Assembly (NCBI RefSeq): GCF_000283155.1
Contig: NW_004454160.1
Location: 1,755,561-1,819,560 of the forward strand
Direction: 5' to 3'
Source: Ceratotherium simum simum
Lineage: Eukaryota > Chordata > Mammalia > Perissodactyla > Rhinocerotidae
DNA: 64,000 nucleotides
Numbering within the stretch: the first letter of the stretch is position 1; each line of letters starts with the position of its first letter. Shown here piece after piece: positions 1 through 9,508 of this stretch. The translations under genes were made by a program, and so were the position numbers. Under the pieces are notes generated by a model. The model did no database searches and had not been told where the DNA came from. It was given only the letters and a program-made list of their open reading frames with translations.

Positions 1-606
1 TTCCTTTGCTCAGTATTTGAAAGAGACTGTACAAGTTAGATCTGGTATCCTGTATGGGACACACCCCTCCCTGCCTCCCTTCCATAGTTGGGATTCAATA
101 TTGATTGGGAAAGAAATGGGCCATATCAACATGGTCCTCTATGTAGCAACTCTTGATGGTTCAGGGCTATGTATCCAGTTTCTGGAGGCACCTTCTAGAG
201 GCATCTTATACTCTGGAAAGCCCATCGTTACCTCACCAGGGGCTGTGGATACAAAAATAGAGGAAGCATGAACCAGGTTGATTGTTGTTTCAGGTATGCA
301 GCTTTGTTTACATATCTGACTTAACAAGATTATGAGCTGCCTGGGGGCCTATAAGTCCATGTAGCGTAGTGAGCACAGTGTCATTTCTCATTCAGGGAGC
401 ACTCACTGATGTTAAGTGGCATAGACTGTATGTACTTTAAGATGTCAGGGATAGGAGATTCAAGGAAGGCTTCATGGGGCATTTGGGACCTGATCTGGGC
501 CACAGAAGATGGGTAGGAAAATCCACAGTAGTTCCAAATAGAAAACCAAATAGAGCTCCAGTCAAGTCTGAGCCCCCCTCCTTGTTCTCCCCACCCCCCA
601 ACCTAG
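1..606 (+). other. NOTCH2: NOTCH2 intron, 3' part
   Basis: Intronic sequence upstream of the first visible NOTCH2 exon. It ends in a pyrimidine-rich tract and a CCTAG acceptor at 602-606. No reading frame here matches the NOTCH2 Lin-12/Notch repeats that the preceding exon should encode, so that exon lies outside the window. I see no repeat I can name. Confidence 0.8.
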
Positions 607-954
607 GTATGACAAATACTGTGCAGACCACTTCAAAGACAACCATTGTGACCAGGGATGCAACAGTGAGGAATGTGGCTGGGATGGGCTGGACTGTGCT
701 GCTGACCGGCCGGAGAACCTGGCAGAGGGTACCCTGGTAATTGTAGTGCTGATGCCACCTGAACAACTACGCCAGGATGCTCGCAGCTTCTTGCGGGCAC
801 TGGGCACCCTGCTCCACACCAACCTGCGCATTAAACGGGACTCCCAGGGGGCCCTCATGGTCTACCCCTATTATGGTGAGAAGTCAGCTGCTGTGAAGAA
901 GCAGAGGATGACGCGCAGGTCCCTTCCCAGTGATGAAGAACAGGAGGTGGCTGG
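607..954 (+). CDS. NOTCH2: NOTCH2 exon: LNR-C end and N-terminal heterodimerisation domain
   Basis: 348 bp. The first base completes a split Lys codon, and the frame then opens with [18 protein letters not shown], the last Lin-12/Notch repeat that shields the S2 cleavage site. The heterodimerisation domain follows. Near the exon end is [11 protein letters not shown], a basic stretch fitting the furin-type S1 site. The donor is GTAGGT at 955. Confidence 0.95.
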
Positions 955-3900
955 GTAGGTTTTCAGTTTCTGAACTTCTTAAAGCTTAATTTTATAAAGC
1001 TGAGCACTTTGATACACAGAAGAAGTCATAACTGAACCTATAGAAATGCAAAGTTCAGATAAGTCGAACAGTCCATCAAGTAAAACAAACCCATTATCCC
1101 AGTACTTATGTTTAAGGGTAAAGCTTTGCATTGTTCTTGGGATCCTGAAGGGTGGGCTAGGGCAAGCAGGAGGTAGAATGTCCAGAAAGCCTCCTCAAAT
1201 GCTAAGATCTCTATCCTTTTGCCAGGGTTGCCTCAACTCCCTTTAGCAGTGACTCTTCTTTTGTGTTAATTATTGCCCTCTTTTCAAGGCCCTTCATTTA
1301 TAATATAAGTCTCTTTGACAAGGGTTGTAATCTTCAATTGATCTGTCATTCACACCCCACTATTTGTTGGTATATCCCACAACTTTCAACTCTATAGTTA
1401 GCTGAGATATGGATGCAGAAACAAAGGAGAATAAGGACCAAAAATATGGAGGGGTATGTTTTTAGAGTAGCACTGTGTGCCACTGAGTACATAGGAAGGG
1501 GTGAAAGAAGACCACCCAACCAGGAGAGCACCGAAGACAAGCTCTACCTGGTTTTCTCACTTTGTCCTGCATTGCCTGAGTCAGAAGGCTTAGACTCAGC
1601 CAGACCAAAGAAGATGAGACATCCCCTGAGTGGCAATTAATGTTTAGGATCTGAAGGGACAATATCTTAATTTGTGAGATCTTTCTGGAGGCAGCATCAC
1701 AGAGGTGGAGAGCCCAATGCTGAAGAAGAGGAAGGAAGGCTCATGTAACCTTTTCTAACTCAGCTTGCTCGACTGGCACCTTCTATTTTACTTAGCATTT
1801 CCCTTTTTCCTCTTTCCCTTGGCATCTCACAGCTCTAAGGTATTTCTGGAAATTGACAACCGCCAGTGTGTTCAAGATTCAGACCAGTGCTTCAAGAACA
1901 CGGATGCAGCAGCAGCTCTTCTGGCTTCCCATGCCATCCAGGGGACCCTGTCATACCCTCTTGTATCTGTCGTCAGTGAGTGGCACTGGTGTTAAGGGGA
2001 AAGTGTGGGGGCGAAAGGCGTCACTTGGGGGCAAAGAGAAAAGATCACATTTTTCAATGTGCAGTTCTCTGTTTTTCAGGGCTGGTGAGGTCAAAGCTGC
2101 TCTTTCAGTGAATTCAATGCTAATATTGAGAGGTTGATGTTTTGTTCAGCACTTTCCCTGTCTCTTTGCCCTTTCAGGTGAATCCCTGACTCCAAAACGC
2201 ACTCAGCTTCTCTATCTACTTGCTGTTGCTGTTGTCATCATCCTGTTTATCATCCTGCTGGGGGTTATCATGGCGAAACGAAAGCGTAAGCATGGCTCCC
2301 TCTGGCTGCCTGAAGGTTTCACTCTTCGCCGAGACTCCAGCAATCACAAGCGTCGGGAGCCAGTGGGACAGGATGCCGTGGGGCTGAAGTAAGAGGATTT
2401 GCCAACAAGCTACTATTCACAGTAGTAATAAGCAGGGATAAATCGAAAAGCAGATCGTGTTGACTCATGATTTTAAATTCTGAGCTCTGGCCCTGCCACA
2501 TTATCAGACTTGACCATGATTCCGAATGCCTACTGAGTGACTATGAAATAATAGAGTCTGGATGCTTCTATTCTGTACGTATTATTGCAGTGATGTTCAG
2601 CTTCTGTGTTGAGGCACACTTTTGTTGTAAGCTCTTGACCAGTGGGAAAGGAAAGGATATTTACTCAGGCAATGGGATGTAAGATACTGCCCATCCTTTC
2701 TGGGCCAAGGCCCTAGAAAGTCTGAATATAGCCATGAGAGTGTGTCATGGTGGAAAAGTTGAAAACCACTCTATTAGTTTGTGACATAATCTCTACTTTT
2801 ATTTTTCCCCTTCATAATCCTGTCATATCAGGAATCTCTCAGTGCAAGTCTCAGAAGCTAACCTAATTGGTTCTGGAACAAGTGAACATTGGGTCGATGA
2901 TGAAGGGCCCCAGCCAAAGAAAGCCAAGGTAAGCTGGCCATGGTAGAACCACCATTGGCAGCCATTAACTGATCACATTTCACATTTCTGTCCTTTAGTA
3001 TCTAGAGTGTCCCAAAAAGGAGAAAAGGGTGATAGTCTTTGTATGTTGCCCAGGCAATGGCTATCCCAGGTTGTCATGCAAAGCAAGAATCTTTAGGTCA
3101 TTGATGGCCTTGGGATACCTACATATGTTTTTCAATAAGAACTCTTTAAAAATAATAAAACAAACATGCTTCCTTCCTCAAGTGTCATGCTGATGGTAGT
3201 TGAATAGGACTGTTATGTGTAAATAGCAATTTCTTCATGGCTAGATCTCTCTCTTATCCTTTCTGGGCACTTTTCCTTTTGGAAGGGAAGGTGGAATTAA
3301 ACAGTGGAAGAAAGCCAGTGACTGTTGAGTTTGGAGGGTCCATATCTTGAGCCCAGGAAACTAAAGCCATATAGAAATAAGACGTAAGTTGGGCTCAGAC
3401 TGATGTGAAAAAGGAGACCATCCATCCATACCTATACATGGCAGGGATATGCATATATCCCATGGATATTCTAAATCAGCTAAGGAAATGAATGCTTGAG
3501 GAATGCAGGCATGTAGTACAGCATGATGGTTAAGACATTGCTTTAGTTATAATCAGAACTGGATTCAAGTCTAAAACACAGCTACTTAGTAGCTAGCAAA
3601 TACTTAACCTCTTTTTACTTAGTTATCCTTATCTATAAAATAGAGATGATAATAATTCTTTCCCTTCTGAGTTGTGAGGATTAAATACAGTGATACATGT
3701 AAAGTGCCTTACCTATTTTCTGTCACATATTAAATATTCAATAAAGGGTAGTTGCTTTTAAAATTATAATAATAATTATTGTTCAACAAATATTTCCTTA
3801 GTGCTTGCTATATGCTGGGCAACCTTGAACAAAGCTTGTTCCGTGTTCTCACGAACTTTGCAGTCTAGAGGTAGCGACTGCCATGTAGTGTTTTGGTAGC

Positions 3901-6900
3901 ACTTAACACATGGTTGGTTAAGTAGAAATAAGCAGAGTGTGTTTTTTAGGACCAACAAGAGGAATTAAATTCTAATTTCTATTTGAAGGGTAAGTAGGAG
4001 TTAGTCAAACAAAGACTTGGAAGAGACCGTGGCAGGCAGAGGAACAACATAGGCAAAAGCCCAGAAGCAAGAAAATGGTGCTTTGGGATTCTATAGTAGC
4101 ATATTAGGTAGGTAATATAGGTGACATATTAAGGCTGCAGCCTAGAGTTTGGGATGGGTGGCTGGGAGAGATGTACAGATAATGCAGGAGAGGTAAATAG
4201 GAACCATATCACGAGAGCAGTGGGAAGCAGATGTAGATAAAAATCTGGAGGGTTAGAGTAGGAGGAGAGAAAGAGCTCGAGGGGAGATTAGGAGAAGTGC
4301 TGGGAGGCTCTGGACTAGCTCCTTGTCCACAGTTCCTGGTGGTGGGCCAGATTGATAGGGAGAGTTGTCTTCCCCTTTCAGGCTGAAGATGAGGCTTTAC
4401 TCTCAGAAGAAGATGACCCCATTGATCGACGTCCATGGACACAGCAGCACCTTGAAGCCGCAGACATCCGTAGGACACCATCGTTGGCTCTCACTCCTCC
4501 ACAGGCAGAGCAGGAGGTGGACGTGCTGGACGTGAATGTCCGTGGCCCAGGTCAGCACCTGCAGGCCTTCCCCTTTTCACTAGGCCATGCCTGCCCTGGG
4601 TTCTGCAGTGCTGCCCTCATGTTGACCCCACTTAACGATATGCCCTCTGCCAATTGCACAGACTCCAAATCAGCTTGAGGAAATGAAGGCTTAAAGAATA
4701 CAGGCATGCAGAAATTATGAACTTAGATGAGAAGAAAGGGAAGGATTTCACATTGCTTCACATACAGCGTGCTTGAGAACAAACAGGCTGACTCTATGGG
4801 ATAGATTTCAGTAGGATAGAAAGATAATATCCCAAATCAGAGGGCTAGAGAATTAGTTTAGTTGACACCTTAACACATATAGTTCTATTAATATTGTATA
4901 TTTTAATACGTCCAATTTAAAGAAACATAGCACTTAGAAACTTGAACAGTAAAGCTTGTTCAACTTAGAGAAGAGCCCCCAGCTTAAAAAGACTCTTTCC
5001 CATTACTCTTTACAGAAAGGAGATTATTAGAGGAAAAGTAAGTGGCAAATGTAAAACTAATTGCCAATTAGGAAGCACAGGGCTTTTTTTTTTTCCTATA
5101 AGAATAACTTTACTCAAATTGAACTATTCCATCAATAGAGTTAATTGAACATTAATGTCCTTCTCCTCCTTGAATACTTTTTGGAATTTTCCTTTCCTGT
5201 AGATGGGTGCACGCCACTGATGCTGGCTTCTCTCCGAGGAGGCAGCTCAGATATGAGTGATGAAGATGAAGATGCAGAGGACTCTTCTGCCAACATCATC
5301 ACAGACTTGGTCTACCAGGGTGCCAGCCTCCAAGCCCAGACAGACCGTACCGGTGAGATGGCCCTGCACCTTGCAGCCCGCTACTCGAGAGCTGATGCTG
5401 CCAAGCGTCTCCTGGACGCAGGTGCAGATGCCAATGCCCAGGACAACATGGGCCGTTGCCCTCTCCATGCTGCAGTGGCAGCTGATGCCCAAGGTGTCTT
5501 CCAGGTAAAGAACATGAGAAGAGTTGGTTCCTTATGGATCTATGAAGTTTTATCTTTGTTAAAACACTTAATATCCCATTATATTTATTCAATAATTCTT
5601 TGAGAGAATAAGGCAGTTGGTAGAGTCATGCTTGCTAGACAGAAATCAGGAAAAGGGAGGCAGGCAAACCGACCTAGCTTTATACAGCCAGATAGTGATA
5701 GAGCCAACAGCAGATAACACCAGTCTTCTGATTCTTAATCACTGTTATTTTTGATGTGCAAAATGCCTCCCAAAGGCATAGATCAGATACCTGTTATGAA
5801 GCCTTTCACTAGTGTCAGCTTCTCCCTGTAAATTTATCTGACCATATGGGCTTTCAGCTGCTCTTTGGTGGTTTTCTTGACATGAGTTCACAGTGTACTC
5901 CTTGATGCCCTTTTATTTTACCCTTATGAGGAAACTGAAAGCATTCTGAATCATCTTAAACTGTATACCATAATTGAAGTTATATTTTCCCACATCCTTC
6001 TTCTTTCTTTAGAAAGTAGAAGTATATCACTTTACATGAGCTGTTGTCTCTTGAGCACCCATTTGTTTGTACATTCATTCATTCATTCATTCAACAAATA
6101 TTTATTGATTGACCATGGTAGAATCTTGGGCATAAAGTTAACAAGACATTCCCTCCCCTTCAGGCACTTACAGTGTAGCTTCAGCTCTGATGCTTTTGTT
6201 TCTTCTCTTAGCTTCATTATTTTCTTTAATCCAGGTGACTCTGTTTTCTATACTTTCTCCCCTTCTAGATTCTGATCCGCAACCGTGTAACTGATCTGGA
6301 TGCCCGGATGAATGACGGGACCACACCTCTGATCCTGGCTGCCCGCCTGGCTGTGGAGGGAATGGTGGCAGAACTGATCAACTGCCAAGCAGATGTGAAT
6401 GCAGTAGATGACCATGGTAGGGATGAGAGGCAGGGATTCAGATTCTTCCCTGCAAAGCATGTCTCTAAGGAGGAAAATTGTCACATGATCCTTAAAGAAC
6501 TGTCTCAGATCTGAATCCACTGAAGATTCATTCATTCATTCATTCTTCCTTTTTAACATACTGAGTTCAGAGAACTGAGCCAGTGGGAGGTCCATAGAAG
6601 AAGATGGGAAGGGATGTTTGGACCTCAAAGCAGGTCTATGAAAGGTAGATTGTGTAGATTCCCGGGGATACCACTCTTGATATGAGAGCTTATAAGAGCT
6701 AACTTCACTAGGGGTGTTATGAGTTATCCTAAATAGACATTCTGACATGTAATAAATAAATAGGTTGTTGTCTTTAGTGTGTGATTGGTAGATCCTCCAA
6801 TGGTAGATTCTGCCATGTGGAGGACGTGGGTACCATAGACAAAGGATCCTTTTATGTAGAGCTCTTCTGAAGGCTAGGCAGCCTCTACTGAAGTATTTCT

Positions 6901-9508
6901 AGAAAAGAGGAACAAGAAGATAATACTTAGATTTTTCCTATGGGCCCCCACAGAGAACTGGCTTTTTGTTGCTCTCTGGGAATTTGAAGGTTTCCTTGTA
7001 TAATCATGATGTTTCCTTATACTAGGAGTAGGACATGTCCTTCTACTCTGTCTGCTTATGAAAATGTTCTTCCCTGCAGGAAAATCTGCTCTTCACTGGG
7101 CAGCTGCTGTCAACAATGTGGAGGCAACCCTTTTGCTGTTGAAAAATGGGGCCAACCGAGACATGCAGGACAATAAGGTACAGTCTGGGCTCTGAGCTGG
7201 AGGACAGGCATAGCAGCACCTCAGATTATAAGGCCTTGCTTTTTCTCCTGTAGCTCCTCTTGTGATGAGTATAGACAAAGAGGGAAGCAAGTTGGACAGG
7301 AACTGGTTCCAGAAAGCTTGAGGAGGAAGGGTATTGGGCTTATCCAGGGCAGTGTCAGGATTGAGCCCTCTGTCTACTCAGCGCTCAGTCTGACCCAGGC
7401 TGTGCTGTAAATAACTCGTGTAGCCTTCTCTGCCTCTCTTCTCTGACATTTCCCTCCTCCTGCTCTCAGTTCTGTCCATGCTCACTTTCTTTTCTCTTGT
7501 GTGTTTTCATTTTTTCCCTCTGCCCTTTTCTCTGCCATTGACACCATGATGTTTTCCTGTTTGCTTTTCTTCCTGAGTTTTATGTCAGGCTTCCGCTCTT
7601 TCACTCATCTTATCTCCTCTCATTCATTCCTCTGTTCCTTTATTTTAGTTCTTTCTTGAACATGTTTTGTCTCTTCTTCCTTTTACTTTCCCTTATTTTT
7701 CCCAGTTCTGTACATGCTTTAGGTTCTTCCCCTCCTACCTGTCTTATTCCTACCTGTCTTATTTCTAACTCTTCTTCGTCTTTAAACCCTATTTTGATGA
7801 GCTCAGTGCTCTTTTAAGTGACTCTCTGGCTCAGGGGCATGCTTAATTTCACACATTCCCAACTAACATGATAATGCCCTCAGTGGGGCAAAATTTGTTC
7901 TTGGAGAGAGGCAAAATAATGTTACTGTTTTGTATAGAAAGTACAGATGTCCCTTCAGTACATAGGTAGATATATAGCTTATCTATGGTATTAAAATTTC
8001 ATGTAGGGTGGCAGTTAGGAAAAAAATGTCTAAGGGGGTAATAATAACAAAAAGATTAAGAAACTGCTATATGCTCAAGAGCGTTATTAAAATGTGCTCT
8101 GTGTGGGCCTTTTCTGCAGGAAGAGACACCTCTGTTTCTTGCTGCCCGGGAGGGGAGCTATGAAGCAGCCAAGATCCTGTTAGACCATTTTGCCAATCGG
8201 GACATCACAGACCACATGGATCGTCTTCCCCGGGATGTGGCTCGGGACCGCATGCACCATGACATTGTGCGCCTCCTGGATGAGTATAATGTGACACCAA
8301 GCCCTCCAGGCACTGTGCTAACTTCTGCTCTCTCACCTGTCATCTGTGGGCCCAACAGATCTTTCCTCAGTCTGAAGCACACCCCAATGGGCAAGAAGCC
8401 TAGACGGCCCAATGCCAAGAATGCCATGCCCACTAGCCTCCCTAACCTTGCCAAGGAGGCCAAGGATGCCAAGGGTAGTAGGAGGAAGAAGTCTCTGAGT
8501 GACAAGGGCCAGCTGTCTGAGAGCTCAGTGACTTTATCCCCCGTTGATTCCCTTGAGTCTCCTCACACATATGTTTCTGACACCACATCCTCACCAATGA
8601 TTACATCCCCTGGAATCTTACAGGCCTCACCTAACCCTATGTTGGCCACTGCTGCCCCCCCTGCCCCAGTCCATGCACAGCATGCACTGTCTTTCTCTAA
8701 CCTTCATGAGATGCAGCCTTTAGCTCATGGGGCCAGCACTGTGCTTCCTTCAGTGAGCCAGCTGCTGTCCCATCACCACATTGTTCCCCCAGGCAATGGC
8801 AGTGCGGGGAGCTTGGGTAGGCTACATCCAGTCACTGTCCCAGCAGATTGGATGAACCGCATGGAGATGAATGAGACCCAGTACAATGAGATGTTTGGTA
8901 TGGTCCTGGCTCCAGCTGAGGGCACCCACCCTGGCATAGCTCCCCCGAGCAGGCCGCCTGAAGGGAAGCATATAACCACCCCTCGGGAGCCCTTGCCCCC
9001 CATCGTGACTTTCCAGCTAATCCCCAAAGGCAGTATTGCCCAGCCAGCTGGGACTCCCCAGCCTCAGTCCAACTGCCCTCCAGCTGTTGCAGGCCCCCTG
9101 CCCACCATGTACCAGATTCCAGATATGGCTCGTTTGCCCAATGTTGCTTTCCCCACTGCCATGATGCCCCAGCAGGATGGGCAGGTTGCTCAGACCATTC
9201 TCCCAGCCTATCATCCTTTTCCAGCCTCTGTGGGCAAGTATCCCACACCCCCTTCACAGCATAGTTATGCTTCCTCAAATGCTGCTGAGCGAACACCCAG
9301 TCACAGTGGTCACCTCCAGGGTGAGCATCCCTACCTGACACCATCCCCAGAGTCTCCTGACCAGTGGTCAAGTTCATCACCCCACTCTGCTTCTGACTGG
9401 TCAGATGTGACCACCAGCCCTACTCCTGGAGGTGCTGGAGGAGGTCAGCGGGGACCAGGGACACATATGTCTGAGCCACCACGCAGCAACATGCAGGTTT
9501 ACGCATGA
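607..9508 (+). CDS. NOTCH2: NOTCH2, C-terminal portion (last nine coding exons)
   Basis: Single-pass receptor for Delta/Jagged ligands. Its intracellular domain is released by proteolysis and co-activates RBPJ in the nucleus. Nine exons (607-954, 1833-1975, 2178-2388, 2832-2928, 4382-4550, 5203-5504, 6269-6416, 7080-7177, 8120-9508) join in frame with GT/AG borders to give about 967 residues, which fits the C-terminal part of a protein of about 2,470. In order: end of the third LNR, heterodimerisation domain with a basic RMTRR (S1-like) site, membrane span, LWLPEGF RAM motif, ankyrin repeats, a basic nuclear signal in the last exon, a Pro/Ser-rich transactivation region, and a PEST tail with the LTPSPES degron. 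No frameshift or internal stop was seen. The 5' exons, with the EGF repeats, lie outside the window. Confidence 0.97.
955..1832 (+). other. NOTCH2: NOTCH2 intron
   Basis: GT...AG intron of 878 bp with phase-2 borders, splitting a Gly codon. The acceptor has a long TTTCC-rich tract and CACAG at 1828-1832. No gene or named repeat seen. Confidence 0.9.
1833..1975 (+). CDS. NOTCH2: NOTCH2 exon: C-terminal heterodimerisation domain
   Basis: 143 bp encoding [12 protein letters not shown] through YPLVSVV. This is the membrane-proximal half of the heterodimerisation domain, ahead of the ADAM10/17 (S2) cleavage region. The donor is GTGAGT at 1976, placed so that the split Ser codon (A|GT) is completed by the next exon. 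Confidence 0.95.
2178..2388 (+). CDS. NOTCH2: NOTCH2 exon: transmembrane segment and start of RAM
   Basis: 211 bp. It encodes the juxtamembrane strand, then a hydrophobic span ([20 protein letters not shown]) ending in a basic stop-transfer, KRKRKHG. The gamma-secretase (S3) cleavage falls at the inner end of this span in the family. LWLPEGF then gives the RAM motif that binds RBPJ. The donor is GTAAGA at 2389, splitting a Lys codon. The intron before it (1976-2177) is only 202 bp. Confidence 0.95.
2389..2831 (+). other. NOTCH2: NOTCH2 intron
   Basis: 443 bp GT-AG intron, acceptor ATCAG at 2827-2831. Nothing else recognised. Confidence 0.9.
2832..2928 (+). CDS. NOTCH2: NOTCH2 exon: RAM-ankyrin linker, part 1
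   Basis: 97 bp, encoding [20 protein letters not shown] and ending KKAK. This is the linker between RAM and the ankyrin repeats and contains a small basic patch (PKKAK). The donor is GTAAGC at 2929. Confidence 0.94.
3513..3760 (+). repeat. MIR SINE
   Basis: Matches the MIR layout: an ATGGTTAAGA head, a TACTTAACCTCT core, a TCTATAAAATAGAGATGATAATAAT core, a GTGAGGATTAAAT block and a TATTCAATAAAG end. It is intronic and old, with many substitutions. Confidence 0.85.
3775..4260. repeat. Old interspersed repeat, family not named
   Basis: Starts with the TTCAACAAATATTTCCTTAG...TATGCTGGG wording seen in many ancient mammalian repeats and continues with GGCAGGCAGAGGAACAACA. A second copy of the opening phrase lies in the intron at about 6076. 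I cannot assign the family by eye. Confidence 0.5.
4382..4550 (+). CDS. NOTCH2: NOTCH2 exon: RAM-ankyrin linker, part 2
   Basis: 169 bp, encoding [19 protein letters not shown] through DVNVRGP. An acidic stretch is followed by the segment that leads into the first ankyrin repeat. The last base starts the Asp codon completed in the next exon. The donor is GTCAGC at 4551. Confidence 0.95.
4551..5202 (+). other. NOTCH2: NOTCH2 intron
   Basis: 652 bp GT-AG intron with a T-run near 5085 and acceptor CCTGTAG at 5196-5202. No named repeat. Confidence 0.9.
5203..5504 (+). CDS. NOTCH2: NOTCH2 exon: ankyrin repeats (first block)
   Basis: 302 bp, encoding [14 protein letters not shown] through [26 protein letters not shown] and [13 protein letters not shown] are the helix-1 signatures of consecutive ankyrin repeats, which dock RBPJ and Mastermind. 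The acidic insert [13 protein letters not shown] sits in the first repeat. The donor is GTAAAG at 5505. Confidence 0.96.
5505..6268 (+). other. NOTCH2: NOTCH2 intron
   Basis: 764 bp GT-AG intron. It includes an ATTC tetranucleotide run (about 6074-6092) leading into an old interspersed repeat with the CAACAAATATTTATTGA phrase (to about 6180). The acceptor is CCTTCTAG. Confidence 0.9.
6269..6416 (+). CDS. NOTCH2: NOTCH2 exon: ankyrin repeats (middle block)
   Basis: 148 bp, encoding [20 protein letters not shown] through VNAVDDH. The repeat signature is [16 protein letters not shown]. The exon ends on the first base of a Gly codon. The donor is GTAGGG at 6417. Confidence 0.96.
6417..7079 (+). 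other. NOTCH2: NOTCH2 intron
   Basis: 663 bp GT-AG intron. A short ATTC run at about 6527-6545. The acceptor is CCCTGCAG at 7072-7079. Nothing else recognised. Confidence 0.9.
7080..7177 (+). CDS. NOTCH2: NOTCH2 exon: ankyrin repeat
   Basis: 98 bp, encoding [20 protein letters not shown] through [18 protein letters not shown] is an ankyrin helix signature. The donor is GTACAG at 7178. Confidence 0.96.
7178..8119 (+). other. NOTCH2: NOTCH2 last intron
   Basis: 942 bp GT-AG intron. 7420-7790 is strongly pyrimidine-rich on the + strand (CTCT/TTCC), of low complexity. The acceptor is TTTTCTGCAG. Confidence 0.9.
8120..9508 (+). CDS. NOTCH2: NOTCH2 terminal coding exon: last ankyrin repeats, NLS, TAD, PEST
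   Basis: 1,389 bp from GAAGAGACACC to the TGA at 9506-9508. It starts with the final ankyrin repeats ([34 protein letters not shown]). A basic region, [10 protein letters not shown]...GSRRKKS, fits a nuclear localisation signal. A long Pro/Ser/Thr/Gln-rich transactivation region follows. The tail carries [20 protein letters not shown], containing the Fbw7-type phosphodegron and WSSS motif that limit the half-life of the intracellular domain; in people, truncations in this exon cause Hajdu-Cheney syndrome. The protein ends MQVYA, as in other NOTCH2 proteins. Fully open, with no breaks. Confidence 0.97.
   Translation, partial: EETPLFLAAREGSYEAAKILLDHFANRDITDHMDRLPRDVARDRMHHDIVRLLDEYNVTPSPPGTVLTSALSPVICGPNRSFLSLKHTPMGKKPRRPNAKNAMPTSLPNLAKEAKDAKGSRRKKSLSDKGQLSESSVTLSPVDSLESPHTYVSDTTSSPMITSPGILQASPNPMLATAAPPAPVHAQHALSFSNLHEMQPLAHGASTVLPSVSQLLSHHHIVPPGNGSAGSLGRLHPVTVPADWMNRMEMNETQYNEMFGMVLAPAEGTHPGIAPPSRPPEGKHITTPREPLPPIVTFQLIPKGSIAQPAGTPQPQSNCPPAVAGPLPTMYQIPDMARLPNVAFPTAMMPQQDGQVAQTILPAYHPFPASVGKYPTPPSQHSYASSNAAERTPSHSGHLQGEHPYLTPSPESPDQWSSSSPHSASDWSDVTTSPTPGGAGGGQRGPGTHMSEPPRSNMQVYA

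Larger units (their letters stand above)
2929..4381 (+). other. NOTCH2: NOTCH2 intron with old repeats
   Basis: 1,453 bp GT-AG intron. It holds a MIR (about 3513-3760) and a second old interspersed repeat (about 3775-4260). The acceptor is CCCTTTCAG at 4373-4381. Confidence 0.9.

Noticed and set aside
1..606. Possible upstream NOTCH2 exon in the first 600 bases
   Set aside because: No frame encodes the Cys-rich LNR-A/B sequence expected immediately upstream.
4352..4678. 108-residue frame extending past the exon at 4550
   Set aside because: Only 4382-4550 is exon. The remainder reads into the intron after a GTCAGC donor, and the next exon continues the NOTCH2 protein exactly.
8832..9380. 182-residue open frame on the minus strand
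   Set aside because: It lies antisense to the NOTCH2 terminal exon, whose biased Pro/Ser codons leave the opposite strand open. No motif, and no independent support.
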